DNA of 56,324 nt from Comamonadaceae bacterium (lineage in GTDB: Bacteria > Pseudomonadota > Gammaproteobacteria > Burkholderiales > Burkholderiaceae_C). Made by a program: the position numbers and the translations under genes. Positions within the stretch are counted from its first letter, which is position 1. Every line of letters begins with the position of its first letter. Location of the stretch: assembly GCA_947476285.1 (NCBI GenBank), contig CANJPU010000030.1, forward strand, positions 1-56,324. Reading direction: 5' to 3'. Of the stretch, positions 34,306 through 43,484 are shown one piece after another. The notes beneath the pieces are model-generated. The model did not search any database, was not told where the DNA came from, and worked only from the letters and a program-made list of their open reading frames with translations.

Positions 34306-35516
34306 CAGATCACCTTGGCCTGGCGCAGTTGGGCGATCTGCGCATCGCTGCGGCCCAGCACTTCGTGCAACACCGAGTCAGTGTGCTCACTCAACATGGG
34401 CGGCGGCCGACGGATATCGCCTTTGCAATTGCTGAAGTGGAAAGGCACGCCCAGTTGGCTCAGTTGGCCCAGCGCCGGGTGCTCGACTTTCTGCGTCATG
34501 CCGGGCGAGGTGTGGCCCAGTTCGTCAAAGGCGGTCTGCAAGGTGTTGACCGGTGCGCACGGAATGTCGGCGGCCTCCAGAATCTCTATCCATGCATCCG
34601 TGGTCTTGCCCAGAAACTGCGCGGACAATTTCTCGACCAGGGCCTTGCGGTTCTTCACCCGGCTTTGATTGCTGGCAAAGGCGGGCTCGTCCACCAGGTC
34701 TGGCCGGCCAAGGGCCACGCAGAACTCACGGTAGATTTTGTTGGTGCCGGTGGCCACCACCACATAGCCATCGGCGGTGGGCAGCGCTTGATAGGGCGCC
34801 AGTTGCGGATGGCCCGAGCCCAGTGGTTTGATGTCCGCCTGCCCGTCCATCACCGCCACAGAGTAGTTGATCAGGAAGCTCATGGTGGCGTCCAGCAGCG
34901 AGACGCTCACCTCCTGGCCGACGCCGGTACGCTCGCGGTCGTACAAGGCGGTCAGGAGTGCGGTGACCAAGTAGATGCCGCCGCCAAAATCCGACAAGGA
35001 AGAGCCCGGCCGCACTGGCTCGGTGGAGTCAGCCGCGCCGGTGATGCTCAAGAGACCAGCGCGGGCCTGCACGGCGATGTCCATGCCCGCCTTGTCGGAC
35101 ATGCTGCCGTCCATGCCATAGCCGGAGATGTTGCCGTAGATCAGGCGCGGGTTGATCTTGCGCAGGCTTTCATAGTCCAGGCCCAGCCGCGCGGTGACAC
35201 CGGGGCGGAAGTTTTGCACCACGATGTCGGCCCAGGCAGCGAGCTCTTCGCAGATCTTGCGGCCTTCAGGTGACTTCATCTCAAGCGTGATCGCGCGCTT
35301 GTTGCGGTTGATGGCCAGGAAGTAGTCGCCGCCGACGCGAGGAATGTCGGAGTGAAATTTCTCGCTGACGTTCATGTAGCGCGTGGCATCGCCACGGCCG
35401 GGTTTTTCGATCTTGATGATGTCGCATCCGAGATCGCCCAGCACCATGGTGCAGTAGGGCCCGGCGACGCCGTGCGTCAGGTCGAGCACCTTCAATCCTT
35501 CAAGAGGTCTGCGCAT
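34305..35516 (-). CDS. Type III CoA-transferase (CaiB/BaiF), single domain
   Basis: A 403-aa protein of normal family length. The N-terminus is LEGLKVLDLTHGVAGPYCTM, then CDIIKIEKPGRGDATR. The catalytic Asp is in SSLSDFGGGIYLVTALL (about residue 176), and ERTGVGQEVSVSLLDA is intact. The start at 35516 matches the family start and lies 8 bp from the MaoC stop. The stop overlaps the next gene's start by one base (TGATG). It moves CoA onto a carboxylate, perhaps with succinyl-CoA or a product CoA ester as donor. Confidence 0.92.
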   Translation of the reverse strand: MRRPLEGLKVLDLTHGVAGPYCTMVLGDLGCDIIKIEKPGRGDATRYMNVSEKFHSDIPRVGGDYFLAINRNKRAITLEMKSPEGRKICEELAAWADIVVQNFRPGVTARLGLDYESLRKINPRLIYGNISGYGMDGSMSDKAGMDIAVQARAGLLSITGAADSTEPVRPGSSLSDFGGGIYLVTALLTALYDRERTGVGQEVSVSLLDATMSFLINYSVAVMDGQADIKPLGSGHPQLAPYQALPTADGYVVVATGTNKIYREFCVALGRPDLVDEPAFASNQSRVKNRKALVEKLSAQFLGKTTDAWIEILEAADIPCAPVNTLQTAFDELGHTSPGMTQKVEHPALGQLSQLGVPFHFSNCKGDIRRPPPMLSEHTDSVLHEVLGRSDAQIAQLRQAKVI

Positions 35517-35524
35517 ATTTGTCC

Positions 35525-36724
35525 TTAGCTTCTGATGGATACGTCGCGGCTGGGCAGGCGCACCACGGCGCTGCCATCGCAATTGCGCTCGCCGCGCTGG
35601 TTCTCGCCCCACCAGCGGATATCAACCAGGGCTTCGCCGTTCTCCTTGCGCTTGCCCGTGACTTCTCCCTGCATCTTGGTGAGGTCGCCCACCAGGTTGG
35701 GCTTGATCACCCGGCCATGGTGCTTGCGCACAAAGCCCTGATCGCCGCACCAGTTGGTGAGCAGGTGGCCGGCCCAGCCGATGCGCTGCCAGCCTTGGTC
35801 GTAGGCGCCAGGCATGCCGATCTCATGCGCGATCTCCACATCGAAATGCCCCGCCGCCGGGTGCATGGGGATGTTGCGCGTGGGCGAGTAATACACATTG
35901 TTCGGATGCTTGTCGCGGTCCAGGAAGGCGAGCTTCATCACGTTGTAAACCGTGCGCCGGCCTGAGTAGAAACCCACGATGTCCACCAGCGTGAGCGGCC
36001 CCTTCTGCACCACCGGCAGATCGTCGCCTTCCTGCACGTCTTCCCAGTAGCGGGCCTGGCCGCCACGGCGCTCTTCGGTGCGGTAGCCGTGGGCGATGGC
36101 CTCGATCTCTTCCTGGGTGTAGCGATAAGGCTTGGGCGCCTCGCTCGCGTCTTTCACGGCAAACTTGAAACCGCCGCCGCTGCGCTTGCGCGGAATGCGG
36201 TAGATGTCGCCCTCATAGCGGGTGACCAACTCGCCGCGCTGGTTGTAGTAGAGCACTTCGCCCACCTGATTGACATAGCGCGCCACACTGCGCCCTTCCT
36301 TGATCTGCACGTCGATCAGGCGCGCGCGGGCGGTAATGGTGTCGCCCGCCAGCACCGGCTTGAAATGCTCGAAGCGAGAGCCGGCGAAGATCCACTGGAT
36401 GCCCGGCAGGCCCGGCGCGACGATGCCGGTGTCGATGGTGTAGAGGAATGTGGGCGGCGCGATCACGGTGCCCCATGATGTGCGCTTGGCGTAATCGATC
36501 TCGCTGAACAAGGGGTTGTCATCGCCCACGCTGTAGTGCGCCCAGCGCCGAATGTCGTGCACCGACAAGGGCTCGTAGATGGAAGGCGTGTGTACATCGC
36601 GGCGCAGCCACACGCCGATGAGGGCGCGCGCGTCTTCGATCTGTTTGTCGCTCAGCGTCGGCGACTCCTGGCCGCTGACAATCATTTTTTTGGGGGGTGC
36701 CGCTGGGGCTGGTGATTTATTCAA
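35525..36724 (-). CDS. MaoC-like (FAS1-like dehydratase) hotdog protein
   Basis: A 399-aa two-hotdog protein. The N-terminal dehydratase half contains VHDIRRWAHYSVGDDNPLFS and VIAPPTFLYTIDTG. The C-terminal half has PLTLVDIVGFYSGRRTVYN and PAAGHFDVEIAHEIGMPG. Such proteins hydrate or dehydrate acyl-CoAs, for example mesaconyl-CoA type hydratases. I use the TTG at 36724 (NKSPAPAAPPKK leader) because AGAGG sits 6 nt upstream; an ATG at 36685 (MIVSGQESPT) lacks a ribosome site and is the alternative. It is first in the ten-gene operon and divergent from the binding protein at 36885. Confidence 0.88.
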   Translation of the reverse strand: MNKSPAPAAPPKKMIVSGQESPTLSDKQIEDARALIGVWLRRDVHTPSIYEPLSVHDIRRWAHYSVGDDNPLFSEIDYAKRTSWGTVIAPPTFLYTIDTGIVAPGLPGIQWIFAGSRFEHFKPVLAGDTITARARLIDVQIKEGRSVARYVNQVGEVLYYNQRGELVTRYEGDIYRIPRKRSGGGFKFAVKDASEAPKPYRYTQEEIEAIAHGYRTEERRGGQARYWEDVQEGDDLPVVQKGPLTLVDIVGFYSGRRTVYNVMKLAFLDRDKHPNNVYYSPTRNIPMHPAAGHFDVEIAHEIGMPGAYDQGWQRIGWAGHLLTNWCGDQGFVRKHHGRVIKPNLVGDLTKMQGEVTGKRKENGEALVDIRWWGENQRGERNCDGSAVVRLPSRDVSIRS

Positions 36725-36814
36725 TTTCGACCTCTGCGATATTTCGTGCCATTTTGCATGCAAAACGTCATCAAGGCAAATTCGACTATCAACGCTGGCG
36801 CCGCAAGCGCAGCT

Positions 36815-36843
36815 TTGCCGATTGGCAGCGGGAGGTTTAGAAT
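36815..36843 (+). promoter_or_regulatory. Sigma-70-type promoter
   Basis: TTGCCG (36815-36820), 17 bp, then TAGAAT (36838-36843). It precedes the plus-strand binding protein start at 36885 by about 40 bp. The ribosome site TGGAGA follows at about 36873. GAATACC occurs twice nearby (36840 and 36867) as a short direct repeat that might bind a regulator. Confidence 0.55.
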
Positions 36844-36884
36844 ACCGAAAGCGTTTTTACGATACTGAATACCCTGGAGACAGC

Positions 36885-37868
36885 ATGAAACACAAAGCAT
36901 TCGCACTGGCCTGGTTGTGCGCCGCTTGGCTGGCGCCTTTCACTGGCGCGCATGCAGCCGATCCCTACCCGGTGTCCACGCTGCGCATCATCGTTCCCTT
37001 TGGCGCGTCTTCCGCCTCTGATCCAGTCGCGCGTAGGCTGGGCGATCTGCTGTCCAAGCAGATGGACATCACTGTGGTGGTGGAAAACCGCGAAGGCGGC
37101 AGTGGGCTGCTGGGCTCGATGTTGGTGGCCAACTCGCCACCCAATGGTTCCATCGTGATCCTCGTGGCCAACCCGCCCTTCGCGGCGGTGCCGCTCTTGC
37201 AGAAGAAGCCCGCTTACGACCCTGAGGCACAGTTCACACCCATTGCGCGGGTGATGACATCGGCCCTGATGGTGGTGGGCTCCAAGCATGCGCCCTTCAC
37301 CACTTTTGCTGAAATGCGCGAGTACGCCAAGCGCAACCCTGGCAAGCTCAACTACGCATCGTCGGGCACCGGCTCGGCCAGCCACCTGAACATGGAGGCG
37401 CTCAAGCTCGCCACTGGCCTGGAAGCGACCTTCGTGCCCTACAAGAACACCGGCCAGCAGATGACCGATGTGATCGGCGGCCAGATCCAACTCAACGTGC
37501 CCTCGCTGCCTGGCGGCTACCCGCAGGTGAAGGCGGGCAATGTCAATGGCCTGGCGGTCGGCTCACTCAAGCGCAGCGCGCTCATGCCCGATGTGCCCAC
37601 CTTCGCAGAAGTGTCTGGCCAGCCTGGCCTGGAAGCAGTGGTCTGGTACGGCATCATGGGCCCGCGCGGCATGCCGCCGGCCGTGGTCAGCCGCCTGAGC
37701 GCCGAGATCGGCAAGGCAGTGGCCAACCCGCAATTGATCGCCCTGATCGAATCGATTGGCGCCGAGCCGCACTATCAGCCCTCTGAGGAATTTGGCCTGG
37801 GCATCAAGCGCGGCATCGCCAGCGCACGCAAGCTGATTGATCACCTGAAGATTCCGCTGCAGGACTGA
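36885..37868 (+). CDS. Bug/TctC-family substrate-binding protein
   Basis: A 327-aa receptor transcribed alone, divergent from the ten-gene operon. The start at 36885 has GGAGA upstream, and the signal peptide (KHKAFALAWLCAAWLAPFTG, then AHAA) is clear. The mature part begins DPYPVSTLRIIVPFGASSAS. Ser-Ser replaces the more usual Gly-Gly in the AGG loop, so the ligand pocket may differ. PNGSIVILVANPP replaces the DGYT segment, also unusual. VPYKNTGQQMTDVIGGQ is in place. It may be a diverged receptor or a sensor for the neighbouring operon. Confidence 0.9.
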   Translation: MKHKAFALAWLCAAWLAPFTGAHAADPYPVSTLRIIVPFGASSASDPVARRLGDLLSKQMDITVVVENREGGSGLLGSMLVANSPPNGSIVILVANPPFAAVPLLQKKPAYDPEAQFTPIARVMTSALMVVGSKHAPFTTFAEMREYAKRNPGKLNYASSGTGSASHLNMEALKLATGLEATFVPYKNTGQQMTDVIGGQIQLNVPSLPGGYPQVKAGNVNGLAVGSLKRSALMPDVPTFAEVSGQPGLEAVVWYGIMGPRGMPPAVVSRLSAEIGKAVANPQLIALIESIGAEPHYQPSEEFGLGIKRGIASARKLIDHLKIPLQD

Positions 37869-37884
37869 GGTCGCTGCCAAGGCC

Positions 37885-40290
37885 TCAGGTCACCGGCGTC
37901 AACTTGGCCACGCTCAAAGCCAGCCATTTGATGCCATGACGCGGGAAGTTCACCTGCGCACGGGCATCGTCACCCTTGCCTTCGACGGACATGACAGTAC
38001 CTTCACCGAACTTGGTGTGAAAGACTTTCATGCCCGCGCGCAAGCCACTGGTGGCCGCCTTTTGCACCGGCACCGGCGGGCTGGCGAAGTTATCTTTGTT
38101 GAAGCCGCTGGCAGCGCCGGCCCGGGTGGACGGATAGCCCGCGCCATAGCCGAAGGTCGATCCGCCAAAGCTCTGGTTCTTCGGCGTGAGCCACTTGAGC
38201 GCATCTGGCGGCAACTCGTCAAAGAAACGGCTGCGGGTGTTGAAGCGGGTCTGCCCATGCAGCAGGCGAGTCTGCGAATAGCTCAGGTAGAGCCGCTGGC
38301 GGGCGCGGGTGATGGCCACGTACATCAGGCGCCGCTCTTCCTCCAGCCCGTCCTTCTCGGTCATGGAGCGCTCGCTGGGAAAGAGGCCCTCTTCCAGGCC
38401 GCTGATGAACACGCAATCGAACTCCAGCCCCTTGGCCGCATGCACAGTCATCAACTGCACCGCATCTTGCCCGGCCTGGGCCTGGTTGTCGCCTGATTCA
38501 AGCGCGGCATGGGTGAGAAACGCCGCCAGCGGCGAGAGCGTCTCGCCGGTCTCGCCATCGGGCGGCACGTAGTCGGGGGCTGGCTCATGCACTTGCGGCT
38601 CGCTCGGGTCCAGCCCCTGGCTGGCTGGCGACTGGCGCATGATGCCCGGCCCGAGTTCGTCCACCGGCAAGGCAATGGCATCGCGGCCAAAACCTTCCTG
38701 AGTGACAAAGCTTTCCGCCGCGTTGATCAGCTCTTCCAGGTTCTCCACACGGTCTGCGCCTTCGCGCTCACTGCGGTAGTGGTCGATGAGCCCCGACTCT
38801 TGCAGCACGATTTCAATGGTCTCGCGCAGGCTGAGCTCTTGCGTCTGCGCGCGCAGTCGCTCGATCTTTGAGACGAAGCTGGTGAGGTTGGCGCCGGCCT
38901 TGCCAGTGGTGGCATGCACCGCATCGTGCAGCGAGCAGCCGGCCGCGCGCGCGGCATCTTGCAGTTGCTCAAGGCTGCGCGCACCAATGCCGCGCGGCGG
39001 AAAATTGACCACCCGAATGAAACTGGTGTCGTCCCTGGGGTTCTCCAGCAGGCGCAAATACGCCAGCGCATGCTTGATTTCAGCCCGCTCGAAAAAGCGC
39101 AGCCCACCATAAACGCGATAAGGCACCGCAGCATTGAACAGCGCGGTTTCAATCACCCGGCTTTGTGCATTGCTGCGGTAGAGCACCGCGATTTCTTTGC
39201 GCGACAGCCCCGCCTGCGTGCCTTCACCGCGCACCAGGTGGCGCATTTCCTCAACCATCCACTGCGCCTCTGCCAGATCGGTGGGCGCCTCATACACCCG
39301 CACCGGCTCGCCCGGCCCCTGATCGGTGCGCAGATTCTTGCCCAGGCGCTTGGTGTTGCGGCTGATCAGCTCATTGGCTGAATCGAGGATGTTGCTGTGG
39401 CTGCGGTAATTTTGCTCCAGCTTGATCTGGTGCCTGACCTGGAACTCACTGACAAAATCGGCCATGTTGCCCACCCGCGCGCCGCGAAACGCGTAGATGC
39501 TCTGGTCATCATCGCCCACCGCAAAGACCGAGCCGGTCTCGTGCACATCGCTTTGCTCACCGTAGCCGGCCAGCAGTTTGATCCACGCGTACTGCAGCCG
39601 ATTGGTGTCCTGGAACTCATCGATCAGAATGTGGCGAAAGCGCCGCTGGTAGTGTTCGCGAATCGGGTCGTTGTCGCGCAGCAGCTCGTAGCTGCGCAGC
39701 ATCAGCTCGCCAAAATCAACCACGCCTTCGCGCTGGCACTGCTCTTCATAAAGCTGATAGATCTCGACCTTCTTGCGATCGTCCTCGCCGCGCACGTCCA
39801 ACATGTTGGGGCGCAGGCCGTCTTCCTTGGCACCGGCAATGAACCACTGCAGTTCTTTGGCTGGAAAGCGCTCGTCGTCCACATTGAATTGCTTGCACAG
39901 CCGCTTGATCGCGGACAACTGATCCTGCGTGTCCAAAATCTGAAAGGTATTGGGCAGGTTGGCCAGCCTGTAGTGCGCACGCAAAAACCGATTGCACAGG
40001 CCGTGGAAGGTGCCTATCCACATGCCACGCACGTTCAGCGGCAGCATGGCCTGCAGCCGGGTCATCATCTCTTTGGCCGCCTTGTTGGTGAAGGTCACCG
40101 CCAGCAGGCCGCCTGGAGACACCTGCCCGGTGGACAGCAGCCAGGCGATGCGCGTGGTGAGCACGCGGGTCTTGCCCGAGCCGGCGCCCGCCAAAATCAG
40201 CGCATGCTCATTGGGCAGGGTCACGGCCGCCTGCTGTTCGGGATTGAGATCGTGCAAGAGCGGGGACGCCGCATCGACTGGTGGAAACAT
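37885..40290 (-). CDS. uvrD: UvrD/Rep/PcrA-type ATP-dependent DNA helicase
   Basis: An 801-aa superfamily 1A helicase that unwinds DNA 3' to 5' in repair and replication. All motifs are present: AGAGSGKTRVLTTRIA (Walker A), LIDEFQDTNRLQYAW (motif II), GDDDQSIYAFRGA (motif III), LEQNYRSHSNIL (motif IV), TVHAAKGLEFDCVFISGLEE (motif V) and EERRLMYVAITRARQRLYLS (motif VI). A PcrA-like Tudor-type end follows (GMKVFHTKFGEGTVMSVEG). The start at 40290 matches the family; a longer frame is spurious. It is a core gene, convergent with the binding protein, with a 16-bp gap. Confidence 0.96.
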   Translation of the reverse strand: MFPPVDAASPLLHDLNPEQQAAVTLPNEHALILAGAGSGKTRVLTTRIAWLLSTGQVSPGGLLAVTFTNKAAKEMMTRLQAMLPLNVRGMWIGTFHGLCNRFLRAHYRLANLPNTFQILDTQDQLSAIKRLCKQFNVDDERFPAKELQWFIAGAKEDGLRPNMLDVRGEDDRKKVEIYQLYEEQCQREGVVDFGELMLRSYELLRDNDPIREHYQRRFRHILIDEFQDTNRLQYAWIKLLAGYGEQSDVHETGSVFAVGDDDQSIYAFRGARVGNMADFVSEFQVRHQIKLEQNYRSHSNILDSANELISRNTKRLGKNLRTDQGPGEPVRVYEAPTDLAEAQWMVEEMRHLVRGEGTQAGLSRKEIAVLYRSNAQSRVIETALFNAAVPYRVYGGLRFFERAEIKHALAYLRLLENPRDDTSFIRVVNFPPRGIGARSLEQLQDAARAAGCSLHDAVHATTGKAGANLTSFVSKIERLRAQTQELSLRETIEIVLQESGLIDHYRSEREGADRVENLEELINAAESFVTQEGFGRDAIALPVDELGPGIMRQSPASQGLDPSEPQVHEPAPDYVPPDGETGETLSPLAAFLTHAALESGDNQAQAGQDAVQLMTVHAAKGLEFDCVFISGLEEGLFPSERSMTEKDGLEEERRLMYVAITRARQRLYLSYSQTRLLHGQTRFNTRSRFFDELPPDALKWLTPKNQSFGGSTFGYGAGYPSTRAGAASGFNKDNFASPPVPVQKAATSGLRAGMKVFHTKFGEGTVMSVEGKGDDARAQVNFPRHGIKWLALSVAKLTPVT

Positions 40291-40463
40291 ACCGCATTGT
40301 AGGAACCTGCTGGAATACTTCCCATCCAGCCAGCCACGGGTAGAATCAATCACCGGGCCCAAGCATCTTGCGGCCCGGTCTGCTTTGCGCCTTTGCCAAG
40401 CTGCCGGGCCACAGTCCAAGCGCTCACTGTTCAACTCACAACAACAGTTTTCTGGAGCTTGGT

Positions 40464-41441
40464 ATGGAAATCTTCGATTACGACAATGTCCTGCTGCTGC
40501 CGCGCAAGTGCCGCGTGCAAAGCCGCTCCGAATGCGACACCAGCGTGGAGCTGGGTGGACGGAGCTTTCGCATTCCGGTGGTGCCGGCCAACATGAAGAC
40601 CGTGCTGGACGAAGCCCTGTGCCTGTGGCTGGCGCGACACGGCTACTTCTACGTGATGCACCGCTTTGACCTGGACAACCTGAAGTTCGTGCGCCGGATG
40701 AAATCCCACGACGCCTTCGCCTCCATCTCTCTGGGCGTGAAAAAAGCCGACCACGACACCGTCGATCAGCTCGCAGCCAATGGCCTGGCGCCCGAGTACG
40801 TCACCATCGACATCGCCCATGGCCATGCGGACACCGTGCGCGACATGATCTTGCACTTGAAAGACAAACTACCCGCAAGCTTCGTCATCGCCGGCAACGT
40901 GGGCACGCCCGAGGCCATCATCGATGTAGAGAACTGGGGCGCTGACGCAACCAAGGTCGGCATCGGCCCGGGCAAGGTGTGCATCACCCGCATGAAGACC
41001 GGCTTTGGCACCGGCGGCTGGCAGCTCTCGGCGCTCAAGTGGTGCGCACGCGTGGCCACCAAACCCATCATCGCCGACGGCGGTATCCGTGAACACGGCG
41101 ACATCGCCAAGAGCATCCGCTTTGGCGCCACCATGGTCATGATCGGCTCCATGCTCGCCGGCCACGAAGAATCGCCCGGCCATGAAGTGGAAGTGGACGG
41201 CAAGAAGTTCAAGGAATACTACGGCAGCGCCTCTGACTTCAACAAGGGCGAATACAAGCACGTCGAAGGCAAACGCATCCTCGAGCCCGTCAAGGGCCGC
41301 TTGTCGGACACACTGCGCGAAATGGAAGAAGACATCCAAAGCTCCATCAGCTATGCCGGCGGCAAGCGCTTGCTGGACATCCGCAAAGTCAATTATGTGA
41401 TTTTGGGTGGGGATAACGCGGGTGAACATCTGCTGATGTAG
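40464..41441 (+). CDS. guaC: GMP reductase
   Basis: A 325-aa IMPDH/GMPR TIM-barrel enzyme that reduces GMP to IMP with NADPH in purine salvage. [18 protein letters not shown] is the N-terminal signature. The catalytic Cys is in [40 protein letters not shown] holds the phosphate site. No CBS domains are inserted, and the short C-terminus and TGFGTGG loop fit GMP reductase rather than IMP dehydrogenase. The start at 40464 has TGGAG upstream. Divergent from the helicase gene. Confidence 0.95.
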   Translation: MEIFDYDNVLLLPRKCRVQSRSECDTSVELGGRSFRIPVVPANMKTVLDEALCLWLARHGYFYVMHRFDLDNLKFVRRMKSHDAFASISLGVKKADHDTVDQLAANGLAPEYVTIDIAHGHADTVRDMILHLKDKLPASFVIAGNVGTPEAIIDVENWGADATKVGIGPGKVCITRMKTGFGTGGWQLSALKWCARVATKPIIADGGIREHGDIAKSIRFGATMVMIGSMLAGHEESPGHEVEVDGKKFKEYYGSASDFNKGEYKHVEGKRILEPVKGRLSDTLREMEEDIQSSISYAGGKRLLDIRKVNYVILGGDNAGEHLLM

Positions 41442-41455
41442 GCGCCTCACCTGTC

Positions 41456-41476
41456 ATTGCGGGCTCGACCCGCAAT
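41456..41476. repeat. Short inverted repeat between convergent genes
   Basis: ATTGCGGG (41456-41463) pairs with CCCGCAAT (41469-41476) across CTCGA. It sits in the 40-bp gap between convergent GMP reductase and hydrolase genes and could act as an RNA stop for either, but no T-run follows. It resembles the widespread TCATTGCGGGCTTGACCCGCAATCC type of intergenic repeat, and the hairpins in the 157-bp element at 10717 are built alike. Confidence 0.55.
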
Positions 41477-41481
41477 CCATG

Positions 41482-42336
41482 TCACCTGAGCAGTTGCATC
41501 GCCAGTTGGTTCAAGTGCTGCCCCGGCGCCACCAGGGCATCGAGCACGCTGAAATGATTGAGCCCCGGCAGTGCCTCGCACACCGGCACAGCGCCTTTGC
41601 CCCAGGCAGTTTCAATCAAACTGTTCTGGCGCAAATACTCTTCGCTCTCATCACCACCCACCACTGCATACAGCTTGCCCTGCGCCGGCGCGGGCAGCAA
41701 GGCAGGGCTGGCCTGGCGCACTTGCTGCTCGGTCAAGCCAAGCGAAGACTGCAAGTAGGGTGCATGCATCAGCGGCTCCAGATCGTAAAGCCCCGAGATC
41801 GACAACGCGTTCTTCACCAGAGCAGGCGGCAGATCAGCCGCAAGCACGGGCCACAGGCAGGACAGCATCATCGTGGCCAGATGCCCGCCCGACGAATGCC
41901 CCACCACGGTGATGCGTGCAGGGTCGCCCCCGCGACGCGCGATGTTGCGCCAAGTCCAGGCCAGCGCCCGCGCCATCTGCATAGTGATCTGCTCAACGTT
42001 CACCGCCGGACACAGCGCATGATTGGGCACCACCACGCACACGCCTTGCTGTGTGAACGCCGGCGCAATAAAAGAATGATCGCGCTTGTCCATCGAGCGC
42101 CAATAGCCGCCATGAATAAAAAACAGCACCGGCGCATCGGCCTTCGCCGTGGGGAAAATATCCAGATGCTCATTGGGCCCGCCGCCATAGCGCACATCCA
42201 GCTCACGCGGCTGCGTACGCATCACATCGCGTGAATCGGCGGACCAGCGCCGAAAGTGGTCCACATGCGCAGGCACACGCTCGCGGTTGTTGTACATGCG
42301 GTCCAGCCATTGGCTGCGTTCGTTGGAAACACTCAT
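41482..42336 (-). CDS. Alpha/beta-hydrolase (esterase, kynurenine formamidase-like)
   Basis: A 284-aa hydrolase of the HSL/BD-FAE type. The oxyanion motif is FFIHGGYWRSMDKRDH, the nucleophile elbow VVGHSSGGHLATMM, and the probable His is in ALPGLNHFSVLDAL. No signal peptide is seen. The HGGYW plus GHSSGGH pairing is shared with kynurenine formamidases and carboxylesterases, so a small ester or formamide is a likely substrate. The start at 42336 (MSVSNERSQW) is the family-like one. It stands alone, convergent with guaC. Confidence 0.87.
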   Translation of the reverse strand: MSVSNERSQWLDRMYNNRERVPAHVDHFRRWSADSRDVMRTQPRELDVRYGGGPNEHLDIFPTAKADAPVLFFIHGGYWRSMDKRDHSFIAPAFTQQGVCVVVPNHALCPAVNVEQITMQMARALAWTWRNIARRGGDPARITVVGHSSGGHLATMMLSCLWPVLAADLPPALVKNALSISGLYDLEPLMHAPYLQSSLGLTEQQVRQASPALLPAPAQGKLYAVVGGDESEEYLRQNSLIETAWGKGAVPVCEALPGLNHFSVLDALVAPGQHLNQLAMQLLR

Positions 42337-42478
42337 TGATAAAAGCGGACGTTGTGAATGCGCGTATCTTGGCACAGCCGCCCGCTCTGACGATGCCAAA
42401 GGAAGCGCTCGCAATTTTTGGCATAATTGCGCCCTGCTCCCGATTGCTTGCTGTATTTGCTAAGATACGGCCTGCTGT

Positions 42479-42554
<76 letters not shown>

Positions 42555-42578
42555 CAGCTTCTTTTTTTGTGTTTCAGT

Positions 42579-42654
42579 GGGCTCTTAGCTCAGTTGGTAG
42601 AGCAGCGGACTCTTAATCCGTAGGTCGAGTGTTCGAGTCACTCAGGGCCCACCA
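42579..42654 (+). tRNA. tRNA-Lys (anticodon CTT)
   Basis: A 76-nt cloverleaf with encoded CCA. Acceptor GGGCTCT pairs with AGGGCCC (one T:G pair). The D arm is GCTC/GAGC. The anticodon stem GCGGA/TCCGT holds the loop CTCTTAA, giving anticodon CTT (42612-42614), which reads AAG. The T loop is GTTCGAGTC. A terminator follows within 10 bp. Confidence 0.95.
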
Positions 42655-42663
42655 CTGGAATCA

Positions 42664-42693
42664 AGGACTTAGCCGAAAGGCTAGGTCCTTTTT
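42664..42693 (+). terminator. Rho-independent terminator
   Basis: An AGGACTTAGCC/GGCTAGGTCCT stem with one mismatch closes on a GAAA tetraloop and is followed by TTTTT (to 42693). It lies 9 bp after the tRNA-Lys 3' end, as expected for the end of the two-tRNA transcript. The next 200 bp to 42895 hold no gene I can support. Confidence 0.88.
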
Positions 42694-42895
42694 CATTTGC
42701 GAACGTGACGAAACGAACCGGTGCCTGTGGATCTTGGATGAGCCGCCGCCCGCAGGCGAACGGATACAGAACACTTCACAGGTATTCGTCCCCTCCTGCC
42801 TCTTGAGGGGCTGCTCCTGCCGCCCGGGGCGACCGAGCTCAACAGCGCCAGGTCAATCTTGAAGACCTTGTCCACGAGCCCGTTGCAGCACCAGC

Positions 42896-43468
42896 CTAGT
42901 CTGCAGGCCGCACCTCGTACGTGCCGTTTTCAACGTCGTAGTACTCACGGGTCCCGGGCAGATAGCCGCCAGTGACGATCATGAGATTGTAGGTATCGGA
43001 CAGCCGGTTAACTTGGTGGATATCATGGGGCACCGCCCCCGAAAGTGCGACCTCTCCTGCATTGAGTATGCGGTCCTCGCTCAACTGCAACTGCGCCTTG
43101 CCCGCGGTTTTCCGGTCATCAGTCCTGGCGTAGGACCGGTAGCGAACCTGGCCGGCGTAAACGGACGTCGCGATCCAGGCGCCGTGGTTATGGGGATCGG
43201 TATCGCCCATGTCATTCCTGCGGTCGCCCAGGACGATCATCAGCTTGGGGTCGTAGTAGAGAATCCAGGAACCATTGGCATGGCTCGTCTTGCGCGGTGA
43301 TCCGATTTCGCGCAGATCGTCCCTGCGCAGCAGCCTTTCAATCGCAGCAACAATCCGGGCCTTGTGAGGAACAGGGTCATCCGTTCCCTTCATGCAGTCA
43401 CCAATCTCCTTTGCACACGCCCGCACTGCTTCGGCTGCGTCGTGCAATCGATCAATTTTTTCGCTCAT
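42896..43468 (-). CDS. Cysteine-dioxygenase-like cupin (thiol dioxygenase family)
   Basis: A 190-aa cupin resembling cysteine dioxygenase and 3-mercaptopropionate dioxygenase. The metal ligands are in TDPHNHGAWIATSVYAG (two His) and VPHDIHQVNRLS (His in strand 8). The CDO family oxidises a thiol to a sulfinate with Fe(II) and O2. The N-terminus is helical (DRLHDAAEAVRACAKEIGD). It ends a three-gene minus-strand operon after the ThDP enzyme, 16 bp away. A cupin of another kind is possible. Confidence 0.78.
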   Translation of the reverse strand: MSEKIDRLHDAAEAVRACAKEIGDCMKGTDDPVPHKARIVAAIERLLRRDDLREIGSPRKTSHANGSWILYYDPKLMIVLGDRRNDMGDTDPHNHGAWIATSVYAGQVRYRSYARTDDRKTAGKAQLQLSEDRILNAGEVALSGAVPHDIHQVNRLSDTYNLMIVTGGYLPGTREYYDVENGTYEVRPAD

Positions 43469-43484
43469 GGGTATCTCCTGTGGT

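Noticed and set aside
36579..36884. A 102-codon N-terminal extension of the binding protein at 36885
   Set aside because: It is mostly the antisense of the MaoC-like gene, and a clear signal peptide with GGAGA starts at 36885.
42694..42895. Possible integrated element next to the tRNA genes
   Set aside because: No duplicated tRNA 3' end, integrase or attachment repeat is seen; the tRNA pair ends with an ordinary terminator.
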